Made by a program: the position numbers and the translations under genes. A DNA stretch of 64,000 nt from Rotaria macrura. Taxonomy: Eukaryota; Rotifera; Eurotatoria; Philodinida; Philodinidae. The DNA is taken from positions 1-64,000 of the forward strand of contig OENT01000339.1 of NCBI GenBank assembly GCA_900239685.1, given 5' to 3'. How positions within the stretch are numbered: the stretch's first letter is position 1; every line of letters begins with the position of its first letter. The notes beneath the pieces were generated by a model. The model was not told where the DNA came from, searched no databases, and was given only the letters and a program-made list of their open reading frames with translations. Positions 38,031-51,752 of this stretch are shown piece after piece.

Positions 38031-40029
38031 TCTTTATAAAAAAAAAAATTAAAAGTAAATGAAGGTTGATCAAGTTAAAGCATCTTTTTTTTTCCTATAT
38101 ATTCTATCTAGAAAAATAAAGTATCAACAAGATTATTTTATCATTTGAAGAATTTTCATATCATATCTCCTATTGATTACTGTGACATATGTATCTGAAA
38201 TGGGTAAAGTTTATCAATATGAAGATCAGATAAGACGTTTATGACATTTAAGGAAACAAACAGCCAACGTTTCAATTAAATATTTTATCGATGACTAGTT
38301 CGATTACAGAGATTCTCTATTTTAAGAAGGCGACTCTTTCAATGCATGAAGATTATACGGATTAACATATTTGTCAATACATCTTGATTTGAAAGTGCAA
38401 CATCAGCAAATAACACACAGAGTGCCAAATCAATATGACTTTTACAATTCTTGCTCTATGGATCATGGAAATAATAAAAATTTATACACCATATAAAACT
38501 AGACACAAAGTAATTATCACGGAAATGAATTCCGCTTTTGTTTTTTGTTTCCTGAATTTTATGAAAATAAATGTTCATCAAAATCAAGTTAACATAGAAC
38601 TAAAATTTCTACCATTCGATTATAGCGCACAAATCTTGCCATTGAAAATGTTCGCTCAGACTTTAATTTCTAAAACACAATTCAAAAGAAAACTAGTCAT
38701 GACCATACATATATAAATATACTCTTCGTGTCTTCTATCATACGATGGAAGATATATAAGAATATTTTCTAACGAAATACAAATCTATATCCATATATCA
38801 CAAAAAGGAGGTGTTGTCGTCATATTTAATTATTGTCATACAATACATACAATTTTAAAGTATGATAGATTACTTTATTGTGTCACATAACTAGAAATGT
38901 CAATGAATAGAATCTCATCTATCGACTTCGACTTGAAAAATTAGTTTCTATAGAAATCAAATTCGGAATTAAGATTTACTTTATAATTTCTCCTTTTCAT
39001 ACGTAAATCGATCATTGAGTTTTGCAAAAATTATTAGACGGAAGTGGTTGTAAAATTGAAAACTTTGCAACTCAAACGTTCTAGTCTTCTACAAAGTGTT
39101 TGTAGAGTGCGCTAGTGATCGAATACAACAGAATGACTATTCAGTTTCGACTAAATAATTTTGCGTTCAGTCAAATCTGAAAGCAACCATTTTTCAACAT
39201 CTCAGTCAATCTGAAACTAGTTGTTCGATGAAAGAAAAAATCTGAACACATTTTTTTAATCGATGGAAAGTTCGATTTCTAATCTTGACCACTTTCCTTT
39301 CTTTTTTTTTAGAAAAGTCAAGATCAACGAGGGAATAGTTTATTAGAAAATCTTCGACGGAGTAATGTAGTATTATCTATCCTCAATGAAAAGAATTCTG
39401 TACATGTCTCGTTCTCGATATAGATGTGAAACGAAAAATAGAATATTTTATTTTATTGCGCCGAACAAAAATTGATATGTATATGAAGTTTTTGAATATT
39501 CGCGATAACCAATACGAGTATATGATATGTGCAGTGAACTAAAATCAAAAATCGACTTATGACATAATTGATGCTAGACATAAATTGGTATTAAAAAAAT
39601 CAGTTAAATTGCTGATTCCTGAAGAAAAAGCGAAAGATAAAATTTGCTCTCAATCCGACTTTAATAATTTCTTACAACATCTATCGATAGAATATATTTC
39701 AAAGAAAAGAGTTGTAATGGAGAAAAGAAAATAAACATATCAGATCATGTGTGCATTTCCATAGTTTACCCATACGTAGACGGTTTCATCCAATCCGTAT
39801 GGAGAGGAGCACGAACATAGGATTGATTCTGTCTGTCAAAAACATGATTATTCATTTTGTGTCATATGGTGAAATTTCTTTTCCTCTGTTTTGTTAATTA
39901 CTTTCGATGTCGTTTTATTGGGATATTTCATATTTCTAGATGTAAAAAATTCTTTCGAAAGTTCCCAAAATCCTCTTTTTCTTTCTTCCATCCGTCCCTA
40001 TCTTTTCAATCATCATCGTCATCTATAGT
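38031..40029. other. Divergent promoter region between Rubicon and DCP2
   Basis: 2.0 kb separating two genes that start away from each other. It must contain both promoters. I recognise no defined element; the short ORF at 38435-38716 is not supported by any domain. Confidence 0.65.
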
Positions 40030-43000
40030 ATGTCACCAGATCAACATCAACAAATACCAGCTAAGGTTTTAGACGACTTATGCAGGTAAAAAAATTTGTC
40101 GATATGAATAAAAATTTTACAGACAAAGAGAAAACTCAACTAAATCAATTACTTTTTCTTTTAGCCGTTTTATCATTAATATTCCAGCTGAACAGCGTGA
40201 AGATCTTGTCCGTGTACTATTTGCTGTCGAATTAGCTCATTGGTTTTTTATTGATTTCTATTGTGAAGATTATAATGATTTACATGTATGCAATATAAAA
40301 GAATTTGCCCAACAAAGTACAGAAAAATTTTCCATTGATTTCTATTTCTTCAAATAAGATTACATTTCTACTTAAATTAGTTTTTCAACATTGTCCATTT
40401 CTACGTGACTATACTCATAACCTTGATACAATACTATCACGTTGGCGTGGTTATAAACTGAGCGTGCCCACTTATGGTGCCGTTTTACTAGATCCAACGT
40501 ATGAACATGTTCTACTTGTGCGAGGTTTCTATAATCGTGAAAGTTGGGGTTTTCCAAAAGGAAAAGTGCAAGAAAATGAAAGTCCATTAAAATGTGCTAT
40601 ACGAGAAGTAATATTACATTATTCATTGCAATGGATTTGTTACAAAGAAATATTTCAATCATATGTAGGTCATGGAAGAAGTTGGTTTTGATATGAAAGA
40701 TCGAGCGTTTGATGACCAATATCTAGAACGTGATCTTAATGGACAACTTATTCGATTGTACATAGTTAAACATGTACCACTTGATACAAAATTTGCTCCT
40801 AAAACAAAGAATGAAATTAAGGTAAATCTCATTTGATAACCATCGACACGAATATTCGTTTTCGATTCGATAATTTAAAATCATTAGATCTTGTCTGATT
40901 AGATAAATAGGTAGATTCAATGTCGAAGAGAAAGCAATTAGTATATTATGAAATAATTTACTTGAATGACATATAAAACTAGTATTTTGACACTGTTTAA
41001 TCATGTTTTCCAAACTATTTCTAGATTGAGTCGTATTCGAACATTGTGAACAGAATGTCAGTTCAAACAAATTGATTTTCTATAAGAAAGTGAACATTTA
41101 AAAAATATCAATATTTCACAGATGGAATAACACACGATTCATCAACAATGATTACTATACTCTAACTTTGTACACATATCTGACTAAAAAATTAGTTATC
41201 GAATAGATAACGATTTGTCAGTTAGTACACGTTACATGAAACATGTCAATTAGTAGTTTAAAATACTGAGTGCAATTATGAAATTTTAATTGAACAGTTT
41301 ACGTAGGCAGAAAAGATTTGTAAGTCAAATAGTTTGTAGCATGAAAATTGTAGATTGTAAGATGCACTAAGATTAGATGTTACCAATCATTGTCGTATTT
41401 TACGTGTTGTCATTTCAACATAGAGAGACATATAAGATCATATGGAACTATTGTTGTTGAAGATCTTTCTCATTGTCAAGTTTTAACTCAAACTTAGTCG
41501 AAGATTTTTTTTCTTCTATGTTTACGAGAAGACTGAAGCAATTTTTTACATAATACAATAAATTAATTCAAAAGTGATTCTCATAGTATGAACTTTTGAC
41601 TTAAGCACACATAGACAAGATCAATGTATTTCTCTCGGTATTATTCAATGCCTGACAACAAGGAATATTCGTTCGTAAGTTTTGCTGATAAGATACACCT
41701 TACTATTCATGTTAAACTCATCATCCTTTTACGTCCATTCAATTATATTTAGATTTTAGTTCATCCATAAAACATTTTTAAGAAACAAAAGATTTTCCGA
41801 AATTTAGTTTAGTTTCATTTCATTGTATTTTTTTTTTATTTAAGGAAATGCGTTGGTTTCGTATTACAGATTTACCATGTCATAGACGTGATAATACTCC
41901 TCAAGTTACATTAGGACTCAATCCAAAAGCTTTTTTCATGGTCATACCATTTATAAAGTAATGATATTGTGCAAAAAAAATTGCATAGACACACTAACTC
42001 ATTTCTTCTTTCACAGAGATTTACGTCGTTGGATAAATCAAGAATGTGGTATTTATTCATCATCAAATGGTGACTCAGATAATGCAAATGAATATATTAA
42101 ACGACGTGAACAAGCTCATTTACACCATCATCATTATCCTCAATTACGACGTCGAACAACAACATATCATGGAGTTATTACAACACCAGCTAATACTCGA
42201 CAAGCAACAATTTTACAAAAGATTTTTGGTGTTGATCATCAAACATCTTCATTTAGTAAGAAATGACACAAAATGTGTCGCACGCATGAATTCCAATTTT
42301 CTTCTATCTAGTTCGTGATAATACATCGACACGTGAACAACGAAAAAGTTCAAGAAAAATCATTGCTAATCTTACAACACATAGTGCTGATGAACAACAA
42401 ACATCATCTTCACCACCATCGACAAATAAACTTCAAACACAATTAAGTGTTCAAGATAGAATTCAACGGCATTTTTGTGAAATACTCAAAAATGATTCAC
42501 TCACTGTTACTGATAATACATCTATTACAGAAACATTACTTATGAGAGAAAATAGTTCCTCGGTCGTTGCTAACTCAAGTATGTCAAATATATATATATA
42601 TAAATGTTTCTTTCACAGTATACACACGAACTATTTTGATGACGAAAAACGCACAGACTATTATATTGAGCAGATCGACTGACGCATTTACCATGAATAA
42701 ATGTATATAGAGAAGAATGATTGCGTGTAAAATTAGGAAGGCAGTATGTCTCAGTGGTTTCAAGAATAAATCTAATTATGGTTGATTTTAAGAATGTAAA
42801 TATGAAATATTAATACTTTCTATACGTTAATTTTATCCATCCTAATCTTGTTATTTGTTAGATAAGAAAGGGCAGAGTACAAATATTTTTCTAGTATTAT
42901 ATTTCCGAAGATAACAATAATTAATGTTTATCACATAATCAAATTTACAAATAAGAATTAGATAAAAGAGAAAACAACGAAATTTTTATTTGTATATAAT

Positions 43001-43953
43001 TAAATAAAAAAAAAACGTACTTCCTGTTTTAGACATCAATCCATTGACACCGTCGATATTGAATGATGACGAAAATAAACGTCCATCAACAAGTAAAAAT
43101 CATAATGATTTATCATCACACAAAAAAGAAAAAAAATCTTCAACTCCAATTCAAATTCAATATCGAATTTTACAACGCGGTCAACCAGATGAACCATCAC
43201 CCATAATGAAAAAGTTACAGTTACAATTACCAAGTGATTTAGATACGTCGGAAAATAGTCCGACCGTTAAACCTCAACGTAATCGACGTAAGTTTTATTA
43301 AAGAAAAAAGAACGAACATTTTTTCCCTCTATTATGGTCAATTAATATCATGGAATATGTATCTACTAAGTTTAATATCACGTGAAGAATTTTGCAAAAA
43401 AGAAAAGTCGACACGAGAGATAGTTTTTCGTAGCATGGAAATCAAACTCAATTCAGTGTGACAGTCAGCGCGGTAGTATCCCATTTCCGAGAAGATCAAA
43501 TTAGCTTTTTGGGAATTCGATATCATTTTCACATGAAAGAAAGTCTAGGATAAATAACTATTTGGAGTAAATTTCTATGAGCTTCATGCCTAGTGGCTTT
43601 GACTCGGCACGACTTGTTGTTGAAAAAAATTATATTGATCTTTGAAATCACTACGCAGTATTTGAACACCGGTTACTGAATACATATATATATATATATA
43701 TAATGAAAGTATTGATTTTTATAAAAGCTTTCTTATAGTAATTTTTCTATGTCCCATTTTAGGACGCGTCGATCGTCGTTTACATAATGACATAAATCAT
43801 AAACAACAAAATCAGCAACAACCATTTTCGAACTTAACAAATAATAATTCCTCTAATGGCCTGAATTCTCAAACATTTCGTTATGGTGGTCCACGCTGTT
43901 GGACTCAATTTCGTCTTAATCGTTCCGAAGTGATTCGTTGTCTTCGAGAGTGA
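40030..43953 (+). CDS. dcp2: DCP2, mRNA-decapping Nudix hydrolase
   Basis: Nine plus-strand exons join in frame: 40030-40085, 40165-40316, 40381-40607, 40669-40821, 41845-41957, 42017-42255, 42312-42578, 43033-43287, 43763-43953; 550 residues. The N-terminal domain ([25 protein letters not shown]) binds DCP1; the catalytic Nudix domain contains [20 protein letters not shown] and the full Nudix box G130-x5-E136-x7-REVMEEVGF (to 152), with metal-binding Glu145, Glu148 and Glu149 present. Box B follows ([34 protein letters not shown]). DCP2 removes the m7G cap during 5'-to-3' mRNA decay in P-bodies. The long disordered tail is Ser/Asn/Gln rich and ends with an aromatic-aliphatic motif, [14 protein letters not shown], like the conserved C-terminus of animal DCP2. 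An intron splits the Nudix box after E145. Confidence 0.97.
40822..41844 (+). other. DCP2 intron 4
   Basis: 1.0 kb intron, AT-rich, with no nested coding signal. A reading frame on the opposite strand (40723-41070) overlaps exon 4 and is a shadow. Confidence 0.7.
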
Positions 43954-45533
43954 TTGCGAATGTCGTTTGTTTCTCGTCATTTCCTATTTCAGTCATTATG
44001 ATCAAAGTTTACGTTCTTTTTGTCTTCATGTACATAGGACAGTCAATCAACTCTTGCGTTGTGTTCGTCGTTTTTTGCTGTGTGCTTAGTTTTCGTTTTT
44101 CTTTTCATATATATATATATATATATATCTATATTTGTGTCGATGTGAGTGTTTATGTTTGTGTATTGAATGATGGTGTTTGTATGCGCAACACGTTATA
44201 TATCTATCTATGTATTTATCGATATGTTTTTTTTTGTTCTCTTTTGTGGATATACTATTGAATGATGAATTTATGTTTTCTTTTCGTTACATTCCTGTCT
44301 TTTTTTCTTGTTTTGTTTGTCTTTTTTTTCCGACAAATAGTTTTGACTGTTCTTGAACTTTCAAGAACGAAAAACTTCGTTCTCATTCTATATGTGCCAA
44401 ACTTGATGGTATTTTGCTCGAGTTCTTTCCTAATTTTCGCTTGCATTTAGTTTTGTGCTACATGAAAAGAAATTGAAGGGAAATTTTAAGCACAAGCAAC
44501 AGTTTGTTGTAGTAGTCTATTAATCTCGTCGCATTCGTTTTTTTTCTTCATAAATGACCAAAAACTAAAATGTGATGAGTTTTTTTTTCTTCTTTCTGTC
44601 GTTATTGTTTGTCTTAGCAGATCATTATATGTCCGTTTGATTCGTGTTTATTTTTGTCCCTGTTGTCTTGAAAGTCTCTTTTTTTGTGCTTCTGCGTGCG
44701 CATGTTCTATAATTGTATCTTAGTCTTTTGTGCACGCAAGTGAATGTGATATGCATACATTTTTCTTGTATGCGTATGTGTGATCATCATTTTTTGTTTC
44801 TTGTCGTCTTTTTTTGTTGTTGTTGTTGCTATTGTTCTGTACAGACTTTTTTAGACAACAGTCTAAAATGTGTGTATGTGTGTTTTTTGTCTTCGTAAGT
44901 GGCTATGAATGTCTTCGTGCGTATTATATATCAGAAGGGAAATAAACGAAACATCGAGAGGATTGTCTTAACTTCCGTTTTTTCAATGTCATTTTGAGAT
45001 GACTAGAATCAACAAGGGAAAAGAAATTGTGAATTACATCATATGAGACTTGTGCCAAGTTTGTGTGCGTGTGAAAATTCCTTTTGTTTTTCCTTCTAAT
45101 GACGGTAAGTAGCGAATACAAGAAAAAGAAAACCTCTTCGGTCGTTGCCTCATTTTTTTTCTCTTCATCATGTTCTCCATCTGTTTTGCTTTGTCGATAA
45201 CACATATTACTACTAACCGTATAAAGTAGAATCGCCTTTTCGCCGAGTTTTCCCGACAGTCCTTGTTGCAGAATGGAATAACTTTTGTAAGCAAGAACGA
45301 CGGCAATGTCACATAAGGATGGTAGTCATTGTATGCCCGGAGAGAAGAATTACAAGAGAATGAGAGAGACAGAGACAGAGACAGAGCGCGGGGGACATAA
45401 AGAAAGAAAAAGCAGAAGTTCAATCTTGCTCATTCTTTTCTTTAGTTGCCGTTTTCAGAGAGAAAAATGTAAAAGCTAATAGCAGGAACAATAATAGAAC
45501 TCATCATTCATTTTTCAAATGATTTTGGTATAG
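43954..45533 (+). other. T/G-rich DCP2 3' untranslated region and following spacer
   Basis: From the DCP2 stop to about 44950 the plus strand is strikingly T-rich with TTTTGT and TGTGT tracts, and ends with a polyadenylation hexamer at 44941-44946. This fits a long U-rich 3'UTR of about 1 kb. From 44950 to 45533 follows spacer that includes a GAGACA repeat (about 45361-45386); the first exon(s) of the synaptotagmin-like gene may start here. ORFs in the T-rich part are composition artefacts. Confidence 0.6.
44941..44946 (+). other. Probable polyadenylation signal of DCP2
   Basis: AATAAA at the end of the T-rich tract, where the base composition changes, about 990 bases past the stop codon. 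Confidence 0.55.
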
Positions 45534-47459
45534 AAAGCAAGCATCAAAAAATTATTTATCCGATTCAAAGCAGCAAACCACATGAAATGATTGAAAAATT
45601 GATAAAAACTAATGCTAAACAAAGATTTACACGAATATCCATCGACAATGTTCACAACGACGACGAAAATTTAATTTCCAAACAACCATTAAAAAGTAAT
45701 ACTTCATGTTAACTCTGCACAAAAAGGAAGAAGATGAAGGGAAATATCTGACGATTATTTTCTTGCTTTTACTTTATGATATTACTTTTTCATCCAAGGA
45801 TTTTCCTATGACATGTCAAGTTTTACTGATCTGCTTTTCCTTTTCCTCTTCTTCTTCTAAGAATTAGTTTTATCTTATTATATTTTCTATCTCCATTGTC
45901 ATTGACATGACTATATCATTTATTCTATTAATCTTTGTTATTTAACTAGGCGATCCATTTCCATTCATATTTATTGTTGCAATAGTATCATCGCTAGCGA
46001 TCGTTGTTGTTATCGTTGGCTTAGCTTTAACTCAATGTCGTAGTCGTTTTAATCGGCGTAAAAAACAATCGAAAGATACGTCATATAGTATATCAAGATA
46101 CTGGCGTCGACAATTCGCATCAGTTTCATTTGATAGTCTCAATCAATCACCGCCAATAAAAAATGTTCCAACCAATCAAGAAACAAGTGAAGTAAATCGA
46201 ATGATAAAAAGTTCATTTTCATGGCCGGAAGAAACATTACTTCATCAACAAAAACAGCAACATGAAAAAGAAGAATGCTCATCAACAATATCATCGTCAT
46301 TATCAAATTCATCAACAATGGAAAATATACATGAGCCGGCATCATTAGTATTCAGTCTTCGTTGGGACGAATCTGTTGGATCATTGTTTGTTCGTGTGAT
46401 AAGTGCACAAAATCTTTTTATTCATCGACGTCATCGACAGACAATATTGATCGATTCATACGTACGAATTGAACTTATATCAAATGAAAATGATAGTACT
46501 CAACGTAAGATAATCGAAGTGTAATTAATAATAGTATCATGTAAAAATAAGAATTTTCTTTTCCAGAACCTATTCAATCAATGCGAACTCATATCATTAA
46601 AAAAAATACTCAACCAATATATGATGAACTGTTCGAATTTGCAAATATTCGTCAAAATAATAATGCCAATAAACTATCTCTTCTTTTCACTATGTTAACA
46701 TACGATACATTTACACGAGATGAAATTCTTGGTCAAGTTCTATTTCCTCTCGTTTTACCCGATGGAATAACACCTGATGCTCTTCAACCACTTGAAGTTA
46801 CATTTACACAAGATATAACACCCCGGCATAAACAGGTAGAGTACATGAAAATATTTAAATTATTAGCTTTTAGTATAAAAACATATATATATATACAATA
46901 TGCTATCGTTGTTTTTCTTTTTTTTTTATCTAGCTATTCAATCAACAGCTTGGCCAAATGCTTGTATCATTATGTTATCAACCAATGGATAGTATGATGA
47001 CATTAATTGTTTTAAAAGCATCAAATTTACCTCGCATAGGTACAACAAGATTGATAAGTAAGTAGTAAATTATCTGTTTCTTATTTCTTTTTTGTTCTTT
47101 CTCATGATATTTATTCAATATAATTATTGTCTATTTTAGATCCATATTTTAAAATTTACATGTTTTACAAAGGACAACGTATAATAAAAAAACGAAGTAC
47201 TATTAAACGATCTACGCAATGTCCTGCTTACAATGAATGTTTTACATTCCATATACCCGATAATGATTTAAAAAATATTCATTTCGATATCATACTTTTT
47301 GATTATGATCATCATATGAAACATGAACCCATCGGTACATTTTCAATAGGAAATAATACTAATGAACTTAATCAACATTGGAATGATGTATGTCATCGAC
47401 AAATAACGAAACAAATCGCTCAATGGTATCAATTAAAACCATTTAATGTATGGGACTAA
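45534..47459 (+). CDS. Synaptotagmin-like tandem C2-domain membrane protein
   Basis: Exons recognised: about 45534-45695, 45950-46504, 46567-46835, 46934-47057 and 47140-47459. Phases agree throughout, but the true start codon is upstream or in another exon and was not found; the first listed exon could also begin near 45483. The order is a short lumenal segment, a transmembrane helix (FIFIVAIVSSLAIVVVIVGL), a basic juxtamembrane run (RRKK), a Ser-rich linker, then C2A and C2B. C2B shows the synaptotagmin pattern: a Lys/Arg-rich strand (IIKKRSTIKRSTQCPAYNE), HWNDV and the C-terminal QWYQLKP. Synaptotagmins tether vesicles and regulate exocytosis. Several calcium ligands are altered: the DPY of C2B is NPY and the first Asp of the C2A loop-3 DxD is Thr, so calcium-independent membrane binding is likely. 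Which subfamily it belongs to is unresolved. Confidence 0.85.
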
Positions 47460-47611
47460 TAAACAAAAAAAGGAAACAAAAGAAGGACGAATCTGTGTTT
47501 CTTTCTTTCTCAATGTATGTCACATTCGAATGAAGAAAATTCTCGAAGTATTATCATCTATTATTCAATTGCAGTTACTTGCTGTTGTCAGTATTGTGTC
47601 ATTATTTGATA

Positions 47612-47617
47612 AATAAA
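47612..47617 (+). other. Probable polyadenylation signal of synaptotagmin-like gene
   Basis: AATAAA about 155 bases downstream of the stop codon. Confidence 0.5.
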
Positions 47618-50600
47618 GATGAAACAAAAAGACAACGAATTACTTATTTTTATCTATTGGATAGTTTTACAGTAAAACAAAATTCAATGTATATTTCCAA
47701 TCGAATATCATCAAAATATAATATAAGAATGAATTGAAAATGAAGATATTTGGATAGTTTTAATAAATAATGATAGTTTCTGATTTATTAATCAGTAGTG
47801 AAAGAATCTTGATGAAAACGAACTGCTAACTTATTAAAACGGAAGAAGCCATGTTTGATTTCCATAGCACAAGATCATCATCAATCTATATTTTAAACAA
47901 TGTAAAAATCTACTCGCATATCTTTCATGAACTGCTTTTGAGAAAAAAAAACGTGGTTTGAAAGCGTTTTTCCTTTGAAGAGAAACGAAAACTTGATAGT
48001 TCTTTGTCAAGACTATACACGTATCTATTTACATATTTAAAGCCTTGAAACATTCGATCAGATTACTACATATAACGATCGTATTTGACTTGAAACGGTG
48101 TAAAATGATGTAAAAAAGATAGATACATTTTAATATTCATCGATGAAAATACTCCCTAGTTCAATCTCATAATTTGACAAGGTTTATTCGTTTTGAAAGG
48201 TAAAACGTATGTTCATTTTTCTAACACTTTTCATCGAGTGTCTTAAGATTAAAAGATTGAATGTTAAAAATCAATACTTCCAGAATGAATCGTTGTCTGA
48301 AACTCTTAGATTGTTGTCTGATTTCCATTCCATGTAGTTATCGTATTATTTATATGAAGAAAATTTATAAAATATTTATTGTACTATACTTGAACTAAGA
48401 CGAGTTGCTATTAAGTAGTAATTTCACTGACTTTAAGTGCTTTCATATAGGTTTATTCATAAGAACAAAGCACTTATTCTGTCAGATAATCAAATATTTT
48501 TTAGAGCATGTATTCTATACATTAATTTACTTTTACACCAATAAACTCATACAGATTTACATGTTCATATGACGAAAAAATTCATATTATTTTCTCGTGC
48601 AATACTTATGTCAGTACAGCATAACACCATAGCGATTCTATTCCTCCAATGAATAGAATAATTATTTGCTTAATTAATTTGTTAACGATGATGATAACTA
48701 CAGAATTTCAAATATTCTGCATTTAATACATCAAAATTGAATAGGTTTTTTGTTCATAGAAAAATTCAGACGCAAAAATGAATTTAGTTTTTTCGAGAAA
48801 ATTCTATTCGACCTTACTTTGTCGATTGAAATATCCATGGTAGTATTTAAAAATTTTTAAACACATTCGAAACTAACAATGTTGATCATTTCTCAGTACT
48901 TAATCCTGTTGTGTAAAGTTTTCGATAGATTAAATCTAGATTACCATACGATACTCATGATATGACGTTTCAAACGTTACGACAAGCCGAAATGAAATCG
49001 ATAAATCTAATTTATATGGAATAAATTATTTATAAATCATAAGATCGAACGTAAAACTTCCTTGAAAATCTTCGAGAGTTTTGTCAAACTATCAATGTAT
49101 GACAAACACTGTGATGATCGACATGAAATAAAATTATTGTTTGTCTTTTGAAATATGAATTTATCGTTCGTCGAAAATCATCAATACGCAATTCTATAAA
49201 TCGGATCGATCATCATGCGGATTCAATTGATTAAACTATGCATAATATGTATTGATATCATTCAAATCTCGGATAGAACTAATGAACACATAATAAAATT
49301 ACCCAATAAACAATTTTCAATATTTATTAATTTCCTTGAATTATACGATTTTGTTTCATTGAAACATTTATTATGTTTAAATCTCATGTCTCTTATTATT
49401 ATTCTTGGCTCGAAAAAAAATCAAGAGACGCATGAGTCAACCGTTGTAATAATTGAGATGAAAATAATTTTTCATCTCCTAACGGATATAAACATTATTG
49501 CATACAATTAGTGTAAGTTGATCAAAATAAACGAAAAAAAACGTTTTATAAAAAAAATTAACAGAACTCATTTCTATGTAACATCGAATACGAAGTCATA
49601 AAACGAACTTTGAAGCTTATGACACTATAAGATAGGCATTGTAATACAAAACAATGTTCACTCGATCAATCATCGCTTTCTTTTTCTTCCGTTCTACATT
49701 TGTCCTTTTCGAGCGCCACAATCACTCAGCACAATAAATATATATTCTCTTTTTTTTTAGGCAAGTGTACATGTCCATTCTTCTTTTTCTTCGTGTTGTA
49801 TGTACATATCCAAAGAAATCAAATTAAAATTGCAGATTATTTTACAAGAGAACGAGTGATTTTCTTTGCAAATAAATTGTAGTACACGTATACACACACA
49901 CACGCACACACGTACGAAACGAAGGTTTAAGTATATATAACCAATTTTTTAGAAAGATATGTGAGGATTTTTTTTCTTGTTTTGTTGTGTCTGACTTATT
50001 TAACGTTATAGTCGTCAACAACAGAAAAGATCGTTATTCTCGTTCATGTTTTGCTTTTTTTCTTTCGTATTAGAATTATATTTTGATCACGACTGCCTAA
50101 AACAATATGTTTCTTAATTAGTAACAGACAATGAATAATCTTTAGGATTGATCTTATTTTACGAATGGATCTATGTCCTTGACCTCGACCTTTTCTCTGA
50201 TCATTATAACCCTTTTTTTTTCTAATAAAGAAAGAAAGAAACAACTTCATCGATAGGCAACAGAAATGACCACCGTCACCTGTTTCTTAGTTTTTTTTTT
50301 GTTTCTAATAAAAAGTAAATAACATAATGTTTAACGACACAAAGTAAAAGAAACGTCGTTTTTCTTTTTGTTTCTCAAAAGAAAGAAAAATCAAATAATG
50401 TTGAATAGTAAATTCTCGTATGTTGAAGTAAGACTAATGCGATGATTATTGTTTGTTTCAAATTATCCTACTTTTGTTTTTAATACATCAATTGTTCGTT
50501 AGGTTTTTATGCTTTGTTCAGAAAATTTAAATGTCTTTCCAATTATTCGAAGAATATTTATCCGTTCTTCCATCACTCGATAGTGATGCTGTACTTGCCA

Positions 50601-50727
50601 GTTCCTTTGTTTTCCTTTCTCTACTTTCTCCATTGCCATGTCTTGTCCTTCGAATCGACTTACGATTTTCACAATTTTTTTCTCGTTTCATTGACATGAT
50701 TTTCATTTGCTGTGTGTATGCAAACGA

Positions 50728-50757
50728 GTGTGTGTGTGTGTGAGAGAGAGAGAGAGG
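50728..50757. repeat. Compound (TG)n(AG)n microsatellite
   Basis: A TG run passes directly into an AG run, visible as gtgtgtgtgtgtgtg followed by agagagagagagag. Confidence 0.9.
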
Positions 50758-51752
50758 AGGGAAAGATTGTGTATGTCTAGTGTCGTTTATTTGCACAATT
50801 GCGCTTGCTCGTTCTTATGCCTTATGTGTTCATATTCGTTTTATCGTTGAAAAAAATGAGAAAGGAAGAGAAAAGGGAAAAAAGATGCAAGAAGACATCA
50901 TATTTGTTGATTTTTTTATTTCTCTACTTTTTTCTTCTTTTTTTATTTAAGTATGCTTCTTTGTTCTCATTTTTTTTTATTGATAGAAAAGAAAACAAAG
51001 AAATACTAAGATATAGTAGCGTGTGATATCCACATTAGACCATCACTATTGTTTGGAATGAAGAGTGTATATGGTAAAGTGTAAAGAGAAAAATGACGAG
51101 TTATTTGTTTGTTTACGAATGGAGCGCTACAACCGCCTACACTTAATGACATTCTGCAAAAAAAACTGCGAAGGAGAATAGGGTAGAGATGAAAAATAGA
51201 ATATGCTTGACTCGCCGCCATAGTGTGTGCGTTGTTCGGGGAAGGTTAGTTAAAGCACAAATGTATAGTTCTTTCTCTATCGTAGTGTGTGTCGACGTCT
51301 CTTTTTCCTTCTTTTTTCTTTATTGCGAGCGTCCATGTTTGTCTTCATTGCTTCAATGGATGATGGTTGAATTCGTTGTTCGCATCATCAACATCCCTTA
51401 TGTATATATATATATATACATACATATATGTATGTACATTTATTTATTCATATGTGCATTTCAGTTAGACAAAATCTGAACATTGAACTGTTTCATTTTT
51501 ATTTTCTCTTCTATTGTATTGTTGTTCACTGCGATTTGTTCATAGTTGTTGCTTTTACAAGTAAATGAAATTATTCAATCAGATATTCTAACTATAAAAT
51601 GTTATGGTATGAACCATTCAGTCTATTGACAATCCCATTGATTTAAGTTATTTATTTCTGATCATTGTAATATGATATAGTAAAAGGATTGAAACATACG
51701 TTACTGCATAAGTATTTTACTAAAAGAAGATTCTATAATACGCTGAAAGACG

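Larger units (their letters stand above)
47460..51752. other. Intergenic stretch between synaptotagmin-like gene and p66
   Basis: 4.3 kb. An AATAAA at 47612-47617 probably ends the upstream transcript. The remainder is AT-rich with poly-T tracts and dinucleotide repeats (TG then AG at 50728-50757). ORFs at 49215-49511 and 50531-50743 show no domain. No gene supported. Confidence 0.6.

Noticed and set aside
43938-44450. ORFs of 60-107 codons downstream of DCP2
   Set aside because: They follow from the T-rich 3'UTR, which yields Phe/Val/Cys-rich frames on one strand and Lys-rich frames on the other.
49215-49511. 98-codon frame in the intergenic region
   Set aside because: Ile/Leu/Asn-rich in the way random AT-rich DNA is, no domain, no splice or signal context.
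50531-50743. Frame starting MSFQLFEEYLSVLPSLDSDA
   Set aside because: The first 20 residues look protein-like, but the rest dissolves into low complexity and no matching exon was found nearby. Worth a glance in RNA-seq only.
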